Shown piece by piece: positions 8,619 through 17,576 of a DNA stretch of 64,000 nucleotides. Location of the stretch: the NCBI RefSeq assembly GCF_024347395.1, contig NZ_AP025472.1, positions 1,612,001-1,676,000 on the forward strand, read 5' to 3'. The number at the start of each line of letters is the position of its first letter. The stretch's first letter is position 1. The translations under genes and the position numbers were made by a program. Origin of the DNA: Vibrio cortegadensis (GTDB taxonomy: Bacteria; Pseudomonadota; Gammaproteobacteria; Enterobacterales; Vibrionaceae). The notes beneath the pieces are model-generated. The model did no database searches, was not told the DNA's origin, and worked only from the letters and a program-made list of their open reading frames with translations.

Positions 8619-11600
8619 TTACTCATTTGCCGAACAATTCAAATTTAATAACATCAATTCCCGTAAAGCGACGGAAAATTTAGCAAATTCATGAACAGAA
8701 CCGACTTTGAACTCATTTAAAATGCTCTCCCAGCGATGAAGAGAAATTGAATTCGCGTCAATCCACTCATCAAGCGCCTTCATCACATCAAGATCTTCTG
8801 GCGCGCAACCACAACTCAGAACTTGTCCCGTTAATTGGCGTTGTTGCCAATCTAAGTCTTCTCGGAATGCCGCTCTTGCAAGTGCTTGCCAGTTATTATC
8901 CACGCCTTGACCGTTAATTTGCTTCAAGAACCAGTGAAGTGAAAGTCTGTCACCCAAGTTAAAGTACAACTTAGCCGCTTGAACGACTGTTTTACCTTTT
9001 TCACGGGATACTGTGGATATATCCAGTGCTGAGTATAAACTAGACAACCTTGCAACATAATTAGCAAGTTCAGCATCAATGCCGCGATCAATCCATGACT
9101 TCGCTAACTCATTATGTTCTGCAACTTCATCAGGAACCAGTAAGTCATCAAGCTTATCAACAATGGTATCGACATCATTTTGATAAAGAGCAATGAGTTC
9201 TTTAACTGATAACTTACCTGTTCTATTTCGTAGTAACCAACGAGATAAACGGCGAAGTGTACGACGAACATAAAACATTAAATCATATTGTGCCGTTGAT
9301 TCCGCTTGGTTATCTAACTGTCGTAAGTTCTTAAGAACCTCACCCAAACCAAATATTTCACGCGCAGCGGCATAAGAATTCGCAATGTCGGCAATAGTCG
9401 CCCCTGTCTCCTCTTGCAAACGAGTGACAAAATTGCAGCCCATCTCATTAACCATTTGGTTGGCGAGACCTGTTGCTATAATTTCTGCACGTAATGGATG
9501 GTTATCCATATGTGATAAATAGTTACGACGTAACGCTGTCGGGAAGTACTGAGTTAATTGCTGCGAATGGAACTCATCTTTTGCAATTTCATCACAAACA
9601 AGATCTTCTTTAAGCACCATTTTGCCATAAGCAATCAGAACCGAAAGCTCTGGTCGAGTGAGCGCTTTGCCCAACTTCTCTCTTTCAAGTAATGTCTCAT
9701 CATCTGGAATGTACTCAAGAGCACGATCTAGATAGCCCCCTTTCTCCATTGCGTGAATAAAGCGTATCTGCTCTTTCACCAATGATACCCCTTGATGTTC
9801 CGTCACAGAGATTGATTCAGCCTGGCAGTAAGCATCATCCAGAACGATCTCACCCACTTCATCTTCCATTGACTCAAGCACTTGGTTACGCTGCTTAACC
9901 GTCATATCCCCATTTGAGACTAAACCATTCAAGAAGATCTTAATGTTAACTTCATTGTCAGAACAGTCTACGCCACCAACGTTATCGACAAAGTCTGTAT
10001 TCACACGACCGCCAGTAAGAGCGTATTCAATACGACCTAACTGAGTCATACCCAAGTTGCCGCCTTCTCCGACAATCTTAGCTTTAAGATCTTTACCATC
10101 AATACGGAGCGAATCATTTGCGCGGTCACCGACATTCGTATGGGTTTCAGTAGAGGCCTTAACATAGGTACCAATCCCCCCATTCCAAAGTAGATCAACG
10201 TTCATCTTTAAGATCATTTTGATCAAATCATTCGGCGTTGCGGATCCTTTCTTCGTACCGAGCATCTTCTGGATCTCAGGAGTCAGAGAGATAGACTTAG
10301 CTCGACGAGAGAAAATACCACCACCTTTAGAAATGAGATCCGCATTGTAATCTTCCCAACTTGACCTTGGCAGGTTGAACAGACGGTTTCTCTCTTCCCA
10401 ACTTGGTGCCGACTCGGGATTCGGGTCAATGAAAATATGCATGTGGTTAAATGCGGCTTGCATGCGAATATGTTTCGATAGCAACATGCCATTACCAAAC
10501 ACGTCCCCAGCCATATCACCGACACCAATTGCGGTGAAATCCGTTTGTTGGCAATCAATACCCATTTCACGGAAATGACGTTTAACCGACTCCCAGCCCC
10601 CTTTCGCAGTAATGCCCATTGCTTTATGGTCGTAACCATTAGATCCACCAGAAGCAAAGGCATCGCCTAACCAGAAATTGTACTCTTCTGACACTGAGTT
10701 CGCTAAATCAGAGAATGTAGCAGTACCTTTATCTGCGGCTACAACCAAATACGGGTCATCTTCATCATGACGAACCACGTTCTTCGGAGGGCTTACCTCA
10801 CCTTCAATGATATTATCTGATACATCCAGAAGTGCGCGAATGAATCGTTTATAACAGCGCTGACCTTCTGCAAAAATCGCATCACGAGTAGTGAAGTTAT
10901 GCTGACGTTTACAAACGAAGCCACCTTTTGCACCCACGGGTACGATTACGGTATTTTTTACTTGTTGAGCTTTTACTAAACCTAGAATCTCAGTACGGAA
11001 ATCTTCTTGGCGATCTGACCAACGTAAACCACCACGTGCGACCTTGCCTCCACGTAGGTGCACACCTTCAATATCTGGTGCGTACACAAATATCTCAAAC
11101 TCTGGCACAGGTGCCGGAATTTCTGGGATATCTTTCGGCTTCATTTTTAAAGCGAGCCAAGGTTTAGACTGTTTATTCTCATCCAACTGGTAGTAGTTGG
11201 TACGCAGCGTGGCAGAAATCATCTCCATATAACGACGAATAATTCGGTCATCATCGAGACTTTCTACGTGATCAAGCTGTTCAGTGATCTTCGCGATCAA
11301 ATCGGTTTGACCTTTGATTCGGCCTTTCGCTTTTGGATCAAAACGCTTAACAAAAAGATCGACTAACCCTTTTGCTAGATTAGGATAATGAGACAGTGTT
11401 TCTTCAATGTACTGCTGACTGAATGGGAAGCCGACTTGACGCATATAGCGAGCATAAGCACGTAAAATTGAAATTTCACGCCCAGTTAGACCCGCTCCAA
11501 GAACCAAACGGTTAAATCCATCACTCTCTAACTCACCAGACCAAATTGCCGCGAATGCTTGTTGGAAACGATCTCTTGCTTCTCTAAGATCGACGGTTGC

Positions 11601-13463
11601 TTCACTTTTATGAAGCATCGAGAAATCAAGGATCCAGTACGTACGACCATTGGATTTTCTAACTTCGTATGGAGACTCACCGATAACACGTAAACCAAGG
11701 TTTTCAAGCATTGGCATTACGTCTGAAAGGTGGATTGGCTCATCACTGTGATAAAACAGCTTCAAGCGCACCGCTTTTGAGTCTGCAGTTTCTTCTTGTG
11801 GACGATAAAACAGCATCCCCAGCTTATTCTCTTCACTTAATGCTTCAAGTCTTTCAATATCAGCAACCGCAGAGCCTGGCATCATGTCATCTTTGTATGA
11901 ACGTGGGAAAGCTCGCATGTACTCTTTGGACAGCGGTAAACCTTTGCTTTCACCGAAGTTTGCAACAATAGAATCGGATAAACGATCGTCCCAAGATGAA
12001 GATACTTCCATTAGATTTTGCTCAATCGTTTTTGCGTCAACATTGATATTGCTTTCGTTTGCACGAACAATGTAATGCGTTCTCGCTAGTGGGCTCTCTG
12101 AAAAATAAGTCGTAAACTCTACTTCTTGTTCACAGCCAAAGTACTGCTTCAAAATGCGTTGAGTCTGGCGGCGAAGTTCCGTGTTGTAACGGTCTTTGGT
12201 AACGTAAACCATGCAACTAAAGAAACGACCAAACGGGTCTTTACGTACGAACAAACGCAACATATCTCTATCTTGCATTTGAACCACGCCCATCCCGACT
12301 TCAAGAAGCTCTTCTTCTTTTGCTTGGATAAGCTCATCACGAGGATAGTTTTCTAAAATATTGTGAAGCGCTTTATAGGAGTACGAACCATCACGATATT
12401 GACTCGCATCTAGGATACGTTTTACTTTCTCACGAACCAATGGAATGCTTGCGACACCTTGGTTATAAACAGCTGATGTATACAACCCAGTAAAGCGGTG
12501 TTCACCTGTCACTTTGCCATTTTCATCAAACTTTTTGATACCAATATAATCGGTGTAAGCTGGACGATGTATACGAGAAGCAGTGTTGCCTTTTGTCAGT
12601 ATCAGCAAAAATGGTTTCTTTGCTTCTAAACGCGCAGAATCTGAGAATTCAGATAACTTCACACTTCTTACGCGATCTGGATTAGCAAATAACCCTAACC
12701 CTTTATCCTTTGTTGGTCTAAGAAGAGTATCCCCATTTTCAGAAACAAGGTCGTACTCTTTGTACCCCATAAAGGTAAAGTTGTGATCACCTAACCAACG
12801 GATAAATGCGGTTGTTTCATCAAAACGGTCGCTCTCAATTGGAATAATCGATTTATTTGCTTCAACTTGATTGGTAACTTCTTCTAGGCGTTCAACCATT
12901 AGTAACCAATCATTGACCACCAAACCTGTATCATTGAGAATTTCTATTAACTCATTTTTAAGGTGAGTCATCTCTTCTTTGCTGCTCAATCTATCCACTT
13001 CTACATGAAAAAGAGATTGGAAAGCACCTTTGCCATTATTCACATCGACAATTGCGCCATCCTTTGTACGATCAAGTTGGGTTGGACCATGAAGCATCAG
13101 GTGAGAAGAGAGATCAAGACGGTTGAGAGCCATCTTTACAGAATCGACAAGAAATGGACTATCTGGAACGACAATTTCGACAATAGTATGTGTCGACTGC
13201 CAACCTTGGCGGCTTACTGTTGGATTGAAAACCCGTACCGAAATGTCTTCCGCTTTCTTTTCTGAGATATGATGCCACAGGCTGATTATTGCACCATAAA
13301 GATCAGATTCATTCCTTTGGACTAAATCATCCTGTGAAATATTACTAAACATATGTTTAGCGAGATGTGTAACTAAAGGCTGATGAGCAAGCTCGAGTTT
13401 GTCTTGAATAAGTTGGTACACTTTTTCAAGCAGAACCGGCACTACAATTTCACGCGCGGTCAT
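8619..13463 (-). CDS. gdhB: NAD-specific glutamate dehydrogenase, large (about 180 kDa) type
   Basis: A 1,614-residue enzyme of the large bacterial NAD-dependent glutamate dehydrogenase family. It deaminates glutamate to 2-oxoglutarate and ammonium and feeds amino acids into the citric acid cycle. The first half (about 1-700) holds the regulatory ACT-like and alpha/beta regions of this family. The catalytic part has the VPVGAKGGFVCK glutamate-binding region near 840, GVGDMAGDVFGNGML near 980-993 and GEGGNLGMTQ in the NAD-binding part near 1,130; the rest is helical. The ATG at 13463 is preferred because GGAG lies 7 bases upstream; an ATG at 13469 and a TTG at 13478 are in frame. The length fits vibrio homologues. 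It is transcribed alone and ends in a strong terminator. Confidence 0.95.
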   Translation of the reverse strand: MTAREIVVPVLLEKVYQLIQDKLELAHQPLVTHLAKHMFSNISQDDLVQRNESDLYGAIISLWHHISEKKAEDISVRVFNPTVSRQGWQSTHTIVEIVVPDSPFLVDSVKMALNRLDLSSHLMLHGPTQLDRTKDGAIVDVNNGKGAFQSLFHVEVDRLSSKEEMTHLKNELIEILNDTGLVVNDWLLMVERLEEVTNQVEANKSIIPIESDRFDETTAFIRWLGDHNFTFMGYKEYDLVSENGDTLLRPTKDKGLGLFANPDRVRSVKLSEFSDSARLEAKKPFLLILTKGNTASRIHRPAYTDYIGIKKFDENGKVTGEHRFTGLYTSAVYNQGVASIPLVREKVKRILDASQYRDGSYSYKALHNILENYPRDELIQAKEEELLEVGMGVVQMQDRDMLRLFVRKDPFGRFFSCMVYVTKDRYNTELRRQTQRILKQYFGCEQEVEFTTYFSESPLARTHYIVRANESNINVDAKTIEQNLMEVSSSWDDRLSDSIVANFGESKGLPLSKEYMRAFPRSYKDDMMPGSAVADIERLEALSEENKLGMLFYRPQEETADSKAVRLKLFYHSDEPIHLSDVMPMLENLGLRVIGESPYEVRKSNGRTYWILDFSMLHKSEATVDLREARDRFQQAFAAIWSGELESDGFNRLVLGAGLTGREISILRAYARYMRQVGFPFSQQYIEETLSHYPNLAKGLVDLFVKRFDPKAKGRIKGQTDLIAKITEQLDHVESLDDDRIIRRYMEMISATLRTNYYQLDENKQSKPWLALKMKPKDIPEIPAPVPEFEIFVYAPDIEGVHLRGGKVARGGLRWSDRQEDFRTEILGLVKAQQVKNTVIVPVGAKGGFVCKRQHNFTTRDAIFAEGQRCYKRFIRALLDVSDNIIEGEVSPPKNVVRHDEDDPYLVVAADKGTATFSDLANSVSEEYNFWLGDAFASGGSNGYDHKAMGITAKGGWESVKRHFREMGIDCQQTDFTAIGVGDMAGDVFGNGMLLSKHIRMQAAFNHMHIFIDPNPESAPSWEERNRLFNLPRSSWEDYNADLISKGGGIFSRRAKSISLTPEIQKMLGTKKGSATPNDLIKMILKMNVDLLWNGGIGTYVKASTETHTNVGDRANDSLRIDGKDLKAKIVGEGGNLGMTQLGRIEYALTGGRVNTDFVDNVGGVDCSDNEVNIKIFLNGLVSNGDMTVKQRNQVLESMEDEVGEIVLDDAYCQAESISVTEHQGVSLVKEQIRFIHAMEKGGYLDRALEYIPDDETLLEREKLGKALTRPELSVLIAYGKMVLKEDLVCDEIAKDEFHSQQLTQYFPTALRRNYLSHMDNHPLRAEIIATGLANQMVNEMGCNFVTRLQEETGATIADIANSYAAAREIFGLGEVLKNLRQLDNQAESTAQYDLMFYVRRTLRRLSRWLLRNRTGKLSVKELIALYQNDVDTIVDKLDDLLVPDEVAEHNELAKSWIDRGIDAELANYVARLSSLYSALDISTVSREKGKTVVQAAKLYFNLGDRLSLHWFLKQINGQGVDNNWQALARAAFREDLDWQQRQLTGQVLSCGCAPEDLDVMKALDEWIDANSISLHRWESILNEFKVGSVHEFAKFSVALRELMLLNLNCSANE

Positions 13464-13652
13464 ATTCATACTCCACAATTAGATTTATCTTTATTATAGG
13501 GGATCGCCAGATTTGCATATCTAGCTTAGGTAATGCTTAATCTTATTGTAAAAGTTTTATTGATAAATAGTTAATTATTTTGGGGCTGGTAGGAGGTGAA
13601 ATGTTTGATAATGTGATTAAGATTCTATTTAACTCTCTGAAAATCTTGAAGG

Positions 13653-13871
13653 TCACAGAGCTTCTAACTTTATAAACCTGTTATTTTGGTCAGTTGTTAG
13701 TCTAAACCGTCCTTTAAGGCCAATTTGGCTAATAAATGGGCGAAATCGTGATGCTGGCAATTGTAAGCGCAACCCATTTTCTGTAACAACTTGCACGGTG
13801 CTTGCTGCGCCTGAGTAGTGAGAGAAAAAAGCTTGGTAGCTGATGTTCAGTGAAAAATGGTAATAGTTCAT
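13653..13871 (-). CDS. DUF2835 family small protein
   Basis: A 72-residue protein (MNYYHFSLNISYQAFFSHYSG at the start) of the DUF2835 family; its function is unknown. It is small, soluble and rich in aromatic residues, with a predicted beta-strand pattern and no signal peptide. It lies between the glutamate dehydrogenase gene and pepN on the same strand; I recall this neighbourhood from other vibrios. pepN upstream has its own terminator, so this gene probably starts from the short AT-rich gap (13872-13896) or by read-through. Confidence 0.8.
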   Translation of the reverse strand: MNYYHFSLNISYQAFFSHYSGAASTVQVVTENGLRLQLPASRFRPFISQIGLKGRFRLTTDQNNRFIKLEAL

Positions 13872-13895
13872 GATATTTTTAAATCGTTATAAATG

Positions 13896-13926
13896 AAAAG
13901 GTGGCACACTGAATGTGCACCACCAC
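13896..13926 (-). terminator. Terminator after pepN
   Basis: On the minus strand GGTGGTGCAC pairs with GTGTGCCACC (10 bp with two G-U pairs, 5-base loop), followed by TTTTCATTT. It lies just after the pepN stop. Confidence 0.75.
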
Positions 13927-13943
13927 TTTATCAAAATAACAAA

Positions 13944-16550
13944 TTAAGCTTCTAGTGCTTTCGTTACTTTTTCAAACAAATCTTTTGCTAGATTATCCAT
14001 TGCTTTTAATTTCTCAAGCTCCACTTTGATCAAATCTTGGCGCTGTTGATCATAGCGGCGATACTTAAGTAATGGATCAATTAGGCGTGAAGCAACTTGT
14101 GGATTGCTGCTATTTAACTCGCGTAGAATCTCTCCTGCAAATTGATAACCTTCACCTGATTTCGCATGAAATTGAACCGCATTGAAATTCAAGAACGAAC
14201 CAATCAAATTACGAGTACGGTTAGGGTTTTTCAAGCTAAATGCTGAATGTTCCATTGACACTTTAATATTATCTAAAGCATTAGATGCAGGGTTCATCCC
14301 TTGAAGCGCAAACCATTTGTCCATGACAAGTCCATCATGTTTCCACTTGTCACTGTAATCTTGCATCAAAGTTTCACGACAAGGTAACTGTGCTGCATTC
14401 GCTGCAGACATTGCCGCAATCGTGTCAGTCATGTTGTTAGCCGAGTTGTACTGCTCTACTACTAACGCATCACCATTTTCATTATTTGCTAGGAAAGCCA
14501 AACATGTATTACGCAATGAACGTTTGCCGATCGCAGCATGTTCAATCGTGTACTCATCTTGTTTTAGGCTATGGTAAGTTGCTGATAATTCGTCATTCAA
14601 GTTTTGAGCTAGTGTTACTTTCATCCCTTTCAAGACAGTAGCAATCGCATCCACATCCACTTGTTTAAACCAACCAGAGACTTCGTTGTGATTTGGTAAG
14701 CTTAATACTTCTGAAATAAAGGCAGGTTCTAGTTCTTCATTCAGCAATACGCCGCGGAATGCATCGATGACGGACTCTGGCAGTTCAACACCCTTACCTT
14801 GCTGGACATTGTCGATATTGGTACGAATGTATTTACCCAGCAGCATTTGGCTTGCATCCCAACGAGCAAACTCATTGCGTGCGTTAACCATTAAGAAGAT
14901 CAGTTCATCATCAGAGTAATCGTATTCTAATTTAACAGGCGCAGAAAATTCTCTTAATAGAGATGGAATCGGCTGTTCTGTTACATTTTCAAAAACGAAA
15001 ATCTGTTTATCTTGCTTAACATCCAGCACATTGTGAACTTTTTCACCGTTACACTGTAGCGTAATCGGTTCGCCACTTGCACTATATAGTTCAATATCGA
15101 ATGGAATATGAAGTGCTTGTTTCTCTTTCTGTTCATGTGTCGCTTCTGTAGATTGCTCAACCGTTAATGAATAGGTTTTGTTTTCTGCATCATAGTCACT
15201 TTCAACACGAAGAGTCGGCGTACCTGATTGGCTGTACCACAAACGGAACTGAGTTAAATCGACACCACTTGCTTGCTCCATTGCAGCAACGAAATCTTCA
15301 CATGTTGCTGCGGTGCCATCATGGCGTTCAAAGTATAACTTCATCCCTTTTTGGAAACCTACTTCACCAAGCAAAGTATGCATCATGCGGATGACTTCGC
15401 TGCCCTTTTCGTACACAGTCAATGTGTAGAAGTTATTCATCTCAATGACTTTTTCTGGACGAATTGGGTGAGACATTGGGCTCGCATCTTCAGCAAATTG
15501 AGGGCCACGAATAGTACGAACATTTCCGATTCGATTTACAGCACGAGAACCAAGATCCGATGAGAACTCTTGATCTCTAAAGACGGTTAAGCCTTCCTTC
15601 AAACTGAGCTGGAACCAATCACGGCAGGTAACGCGGTTTCCTGTCCAGTTGTGGAAATACTCATGACCTATAACGGCTTCAATACCTAAGTAATCGGCAT
15701 CGGTTGCAGTTTGGTTATTTGCTAGAACAAACTTGGAGTTAAAGATATTTAATCCTTTGTTCTCCATTGCGCCCATATTGAAAAAATCGACAGCAACGAT
15801 CATGTAAATATCAAGATCGTATTCAAGGTCGAAGCGCTCTTCATCCCATTTCATTGAGTTAATCAAGGATACCATTGCATGGCTAGCACGATCTAGATTG
15901 CCTTTATCTACAAAGATTTCTAGTGCAACATCACGACCTGATTTCGTGGTGTACTTATCGCGGAGTACATCAAAGTCGCCAGCGACAAGTGCAAATAAGT
16001 AGGCAGGTTTAGGATGTGGATCTTGCCATTTAACCCAGTGGCGGCCACCTTCGATTTCGCCTTCATCGACTCGATTACCATTACTCAGTAAGAATGGGTA
16101 CTGCGCTTTATCAGCAATAACCGTTGTCGTAAATTTGGCTAATACGTCTGGGCGATCCATGTAGTAAGTTATACGACGGAAGCCTTCAGCTTCACACTGG
16201 GTGCAGAACGCACCGCCAGATTTATACAAACCTTCTAATGCACTGTTTGCTTCAGGATCAATCAAGGTAACAATCACCAACTCAAACTCACTAGGTAAGT
16301 TTGCAATCTCTAACGAAGCAGGATGAATCGTGTAGTCACTCCACTCTTCTCCGTTAACACTGATAGATTTAAGCTCTACATTGTCACCCTCTAGATTCAG
16401 CGTTGTGCTATCTAGTTGCTGTTTTACTTGAGATACAGCGGTGACTAAAGTGGCGTTATCATGTAAGTCGAAAGTCAGATCAAGATCTGAAATAGTATGA
16501 GATGGAGATTGATAATCTTTACGGTATTTGGCTTGTGGGGTGTGTGCCAT
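13944..16550 (-). CDS. pepN: Aminopeptidase N
   Basis: An 868-residue zinc metallopeptidase of family M1. It removes N-terminal residues from peptides in the cytoplasm and is the main broad aminopeptidase in enterics. The exopeptidase motif GAMEN is near residue 260 and the zinc site HEYFHNWTGN near 295, with the second zinc-ligand glutamate in LKEGLTVFRDQEF. The order is an N-terminal beta domain (about 1-190), the thermolysin-like catalytic domain, a small beta domain and a helical C-terminal domain. The length is close to E. coli PepN (870). No signal peptide. The start ATG is the first codon of MAHTPQAKYRKDY. It is monocistronic by its flanking terminators. Confidence 0.97.
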   Translation of the reverse strand: MAHTPQAKYRKDYQSPSHTISDLDLTFDLHDNATLVTAVSQVKQQLDSTTLNLEGDNVELKSISVNGEEWSDYTIHPASLEIANLPSEFELVIVTLIDPEANSALEGLYKSGGAFCTQCEAEGFRRITYYMDRPDVLAKFTTTVIADKAQYPFLLSNGNRVDEGEIEGGRHWVKWQDPHPKPAYLFALVAGDFDVLRDKYTTKSGRDVALEIFVDKGNLDRASHAMVSLINSMKWDEERFDLEYDLDIYMIVAVDFFNMGAMENKGLNIFNSKFVLANNQTATDADYLGIEAVIGHEYFHNWTGNRVTCRDWFQLSLKEGLTVFRDQEFSSDLGSRAVNRIGNVRTIRGPQFAEDASPMSHPIRPEKVIEMNNFYTLTVYEKGSEVIRMMHTLLGEVGFQKGMKLYFERHDGTAATCEDFVAAMEQASGVDLTQFRLWYSQSGTPTLRVESDYDAENKTYSLTVEQSTEATHEQKEKQALHIPFDIELYSASGEPITLQCNGEKVHNVLDVKQDKQIFVFENVTEQPIPSLLREFSAPVKLEYDYSDDELIFLMVNARNEFARWDASQMLLGKYIRTNIDNVQQGKGVELPESVIDAFRGVLLNEELEPAFISEVLSLPNHNEVSGWFKQVDVDAIATVLKGMKVTLAQNLNDELSATYHSLKQDEYTIEHAAIGKRSLRNTCLAFLANNENGDALVVEQYNSANNMTDTIAAMSAANAAQLPCRETLMQDYSDKWKHDGLVMDKWFALQGMNPASNALDNIKVSMEHSAFSLKNPNRTRNLIGSFLNFNAVQFHAKSGEGYQFAGEILRELNSSNPQVASRLIDPLLKYRRYDQQRQDLIKVELEKLKAMDNLAKDLFEKVTKALEA

Positions 16551-16636
16551 GTCTTAATCCTTGTACGTAATACTTTTAAGGGAATCTTTAACAGAGTAGT
16601 TCTACGACTTGTTGAGGCATAAAACAAGCCTAGCAA

Positions 16637-16673
16637 TAAAAAAACGAGGTATTTAGCGGAAATACCCCGTTTA
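16637..16673 (-). terminator. Terminator of the secreted unknown protein gene
   Basis: On the minus strand an imperfect stem AACGGGGTATTT / AAATACCTCGTT (one mismatch) with a 5-base loop is followed by seven T. A second, AT-rich 12-bp perfect inverted repeat (16706-16717 with 16737-16748) begins at the stop codon of the same gene and may protect the 3' end. Confidence 0.75.
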
Positions 16674-16746
16674 GCTGCTGAATTTACATCCAGGATTAAT
16701 ATTAAAGGCTAAAAATATTAATATTAGTAATAGAATTATTTTTAGC

Positions 16747-17415
16747 CTATTTGACGCGATTGAGCACTGCGTACATGTCGCCGTTTTCGTTTTCTAATGT
16801 CAGTTTATCGCTATCAAGTCGGTATGTTGTGTTCTGCTCACCATTCTTATATAGCAACACTAAGTTATTACCTTCAGTGTAGTAAACCCCTCGATGAATG
16901 GCCTCACTCCCTTCATCTGAAGACACTTTGAATTGGAATACAAAATCTGGCTGTAGCAATAAATCCATCTTATTAACATTACTTGCTAATAAATCATCGC
17001 CACTTAAATGTTCACTCGACCACATACCAGCGAGCGCGTTAGGTAATGCTTTAGTAAACATGACACCGTTCAAGTTAAGCATATGATGGTTACTTGAATA
17101 ATTGTAAACTTGGGGTTCAGATGTGTTCAAACCAAGAATGATGGTGTCATCATTTGCGGCAAATAACCCTTCCCAGTGGTCAACGGTGTAATCTTTTTTC
17201 TGGATATCAATTTGGAATGAATAATTTGATTCTAAGGTTAACTTTATTGCTAAAAAATTTTCAGACGATTTATTTGAATCTGGGTTGATCAAATACCAAT
17301 CTCCAAGTAGTAGAGGCATATCAAACTGAGTTAAATCTTTATTTTTCTCTGACACGTCATTGGCCATACTAAAGTTGGCACCAACGCAAACAAGCAACAT
17401 TAAAAACCAGCGCAT
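16747..17415 (-). CDS. Secreted protein of unknown function
   Basis: A 222-residue protein that I do not recognise. The N-terminus MRWFLMLLVCVGANFSMA is a signal peptide with a likely cut before NDVSEK, so it should be periplasmic or secreted. The mature part is predicted beta-rich, with two similar halves that each contain a statement such as LLGDWYLI (about 37-44) and LAGMWSSE (about 126-133) followed by alternating strands. This suggests a small beta-barrel or duplicated lipocalin-like fold, which is only inference. The ATG at 17415 has AGGG 7 bases upstream. It is a single-gene unit between pepN and prc, with terminators on both sides. Confidence 0.7.
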   Translation of the reverse strand: MRWFLMLLVCVGANFSMANDVSEKNKDLTQFDMPLLLGDWYLINPDSNKSSENFLAIKLTLESNYSFQIDIQKKDYTVDHWEGLFAANDDTIILGLNTSEPQVYNYSSNHHMLNLNGVMFTKALPNALAGMWSSEHLSGDDLLASNVNKMDLLLQPDFVFQFKVSSDEGSEAIHRGVYYTEGNNLVLLYKNGEQNTTYRLDSDKLTLENENGDMYAVLNRVK

Positions 17416-17511
17416 AATCAATCCCTCACTTTTCTTTTAAGTTTAGGTTGAGATATACGATAAATCTAAAAATTTGATCTAAATCACGTTATTTCTTTCA
17501 GCGAATTTATG

Positions 17512-17539
17512 AAAAAAGCGAGCTCAAGGCTCGCTTTTT
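17512..17539 (-). terminator. Terminator after prc
   Basis: A symmetrical hairpin: AAAAA-GCGAGC, a 5-base loop, then GCTCGC-TTTTT (stem 17518-17523 with 17529-17534). It can work in both directions; it lies 38 bases after the prc stop. Confidence 0.88.
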
Positions 17540-17576
17540 ATTGGATATCGATAAGTATACGACTGCAAATTAGAAC

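Noticed and set aside
8619..13478. Small plus-strand frames inside the glutamate dehydrogenase gene (for example 12583-12786)
   Set aside because: Shadows of a well supported long gene; no ribosome-binding sites.
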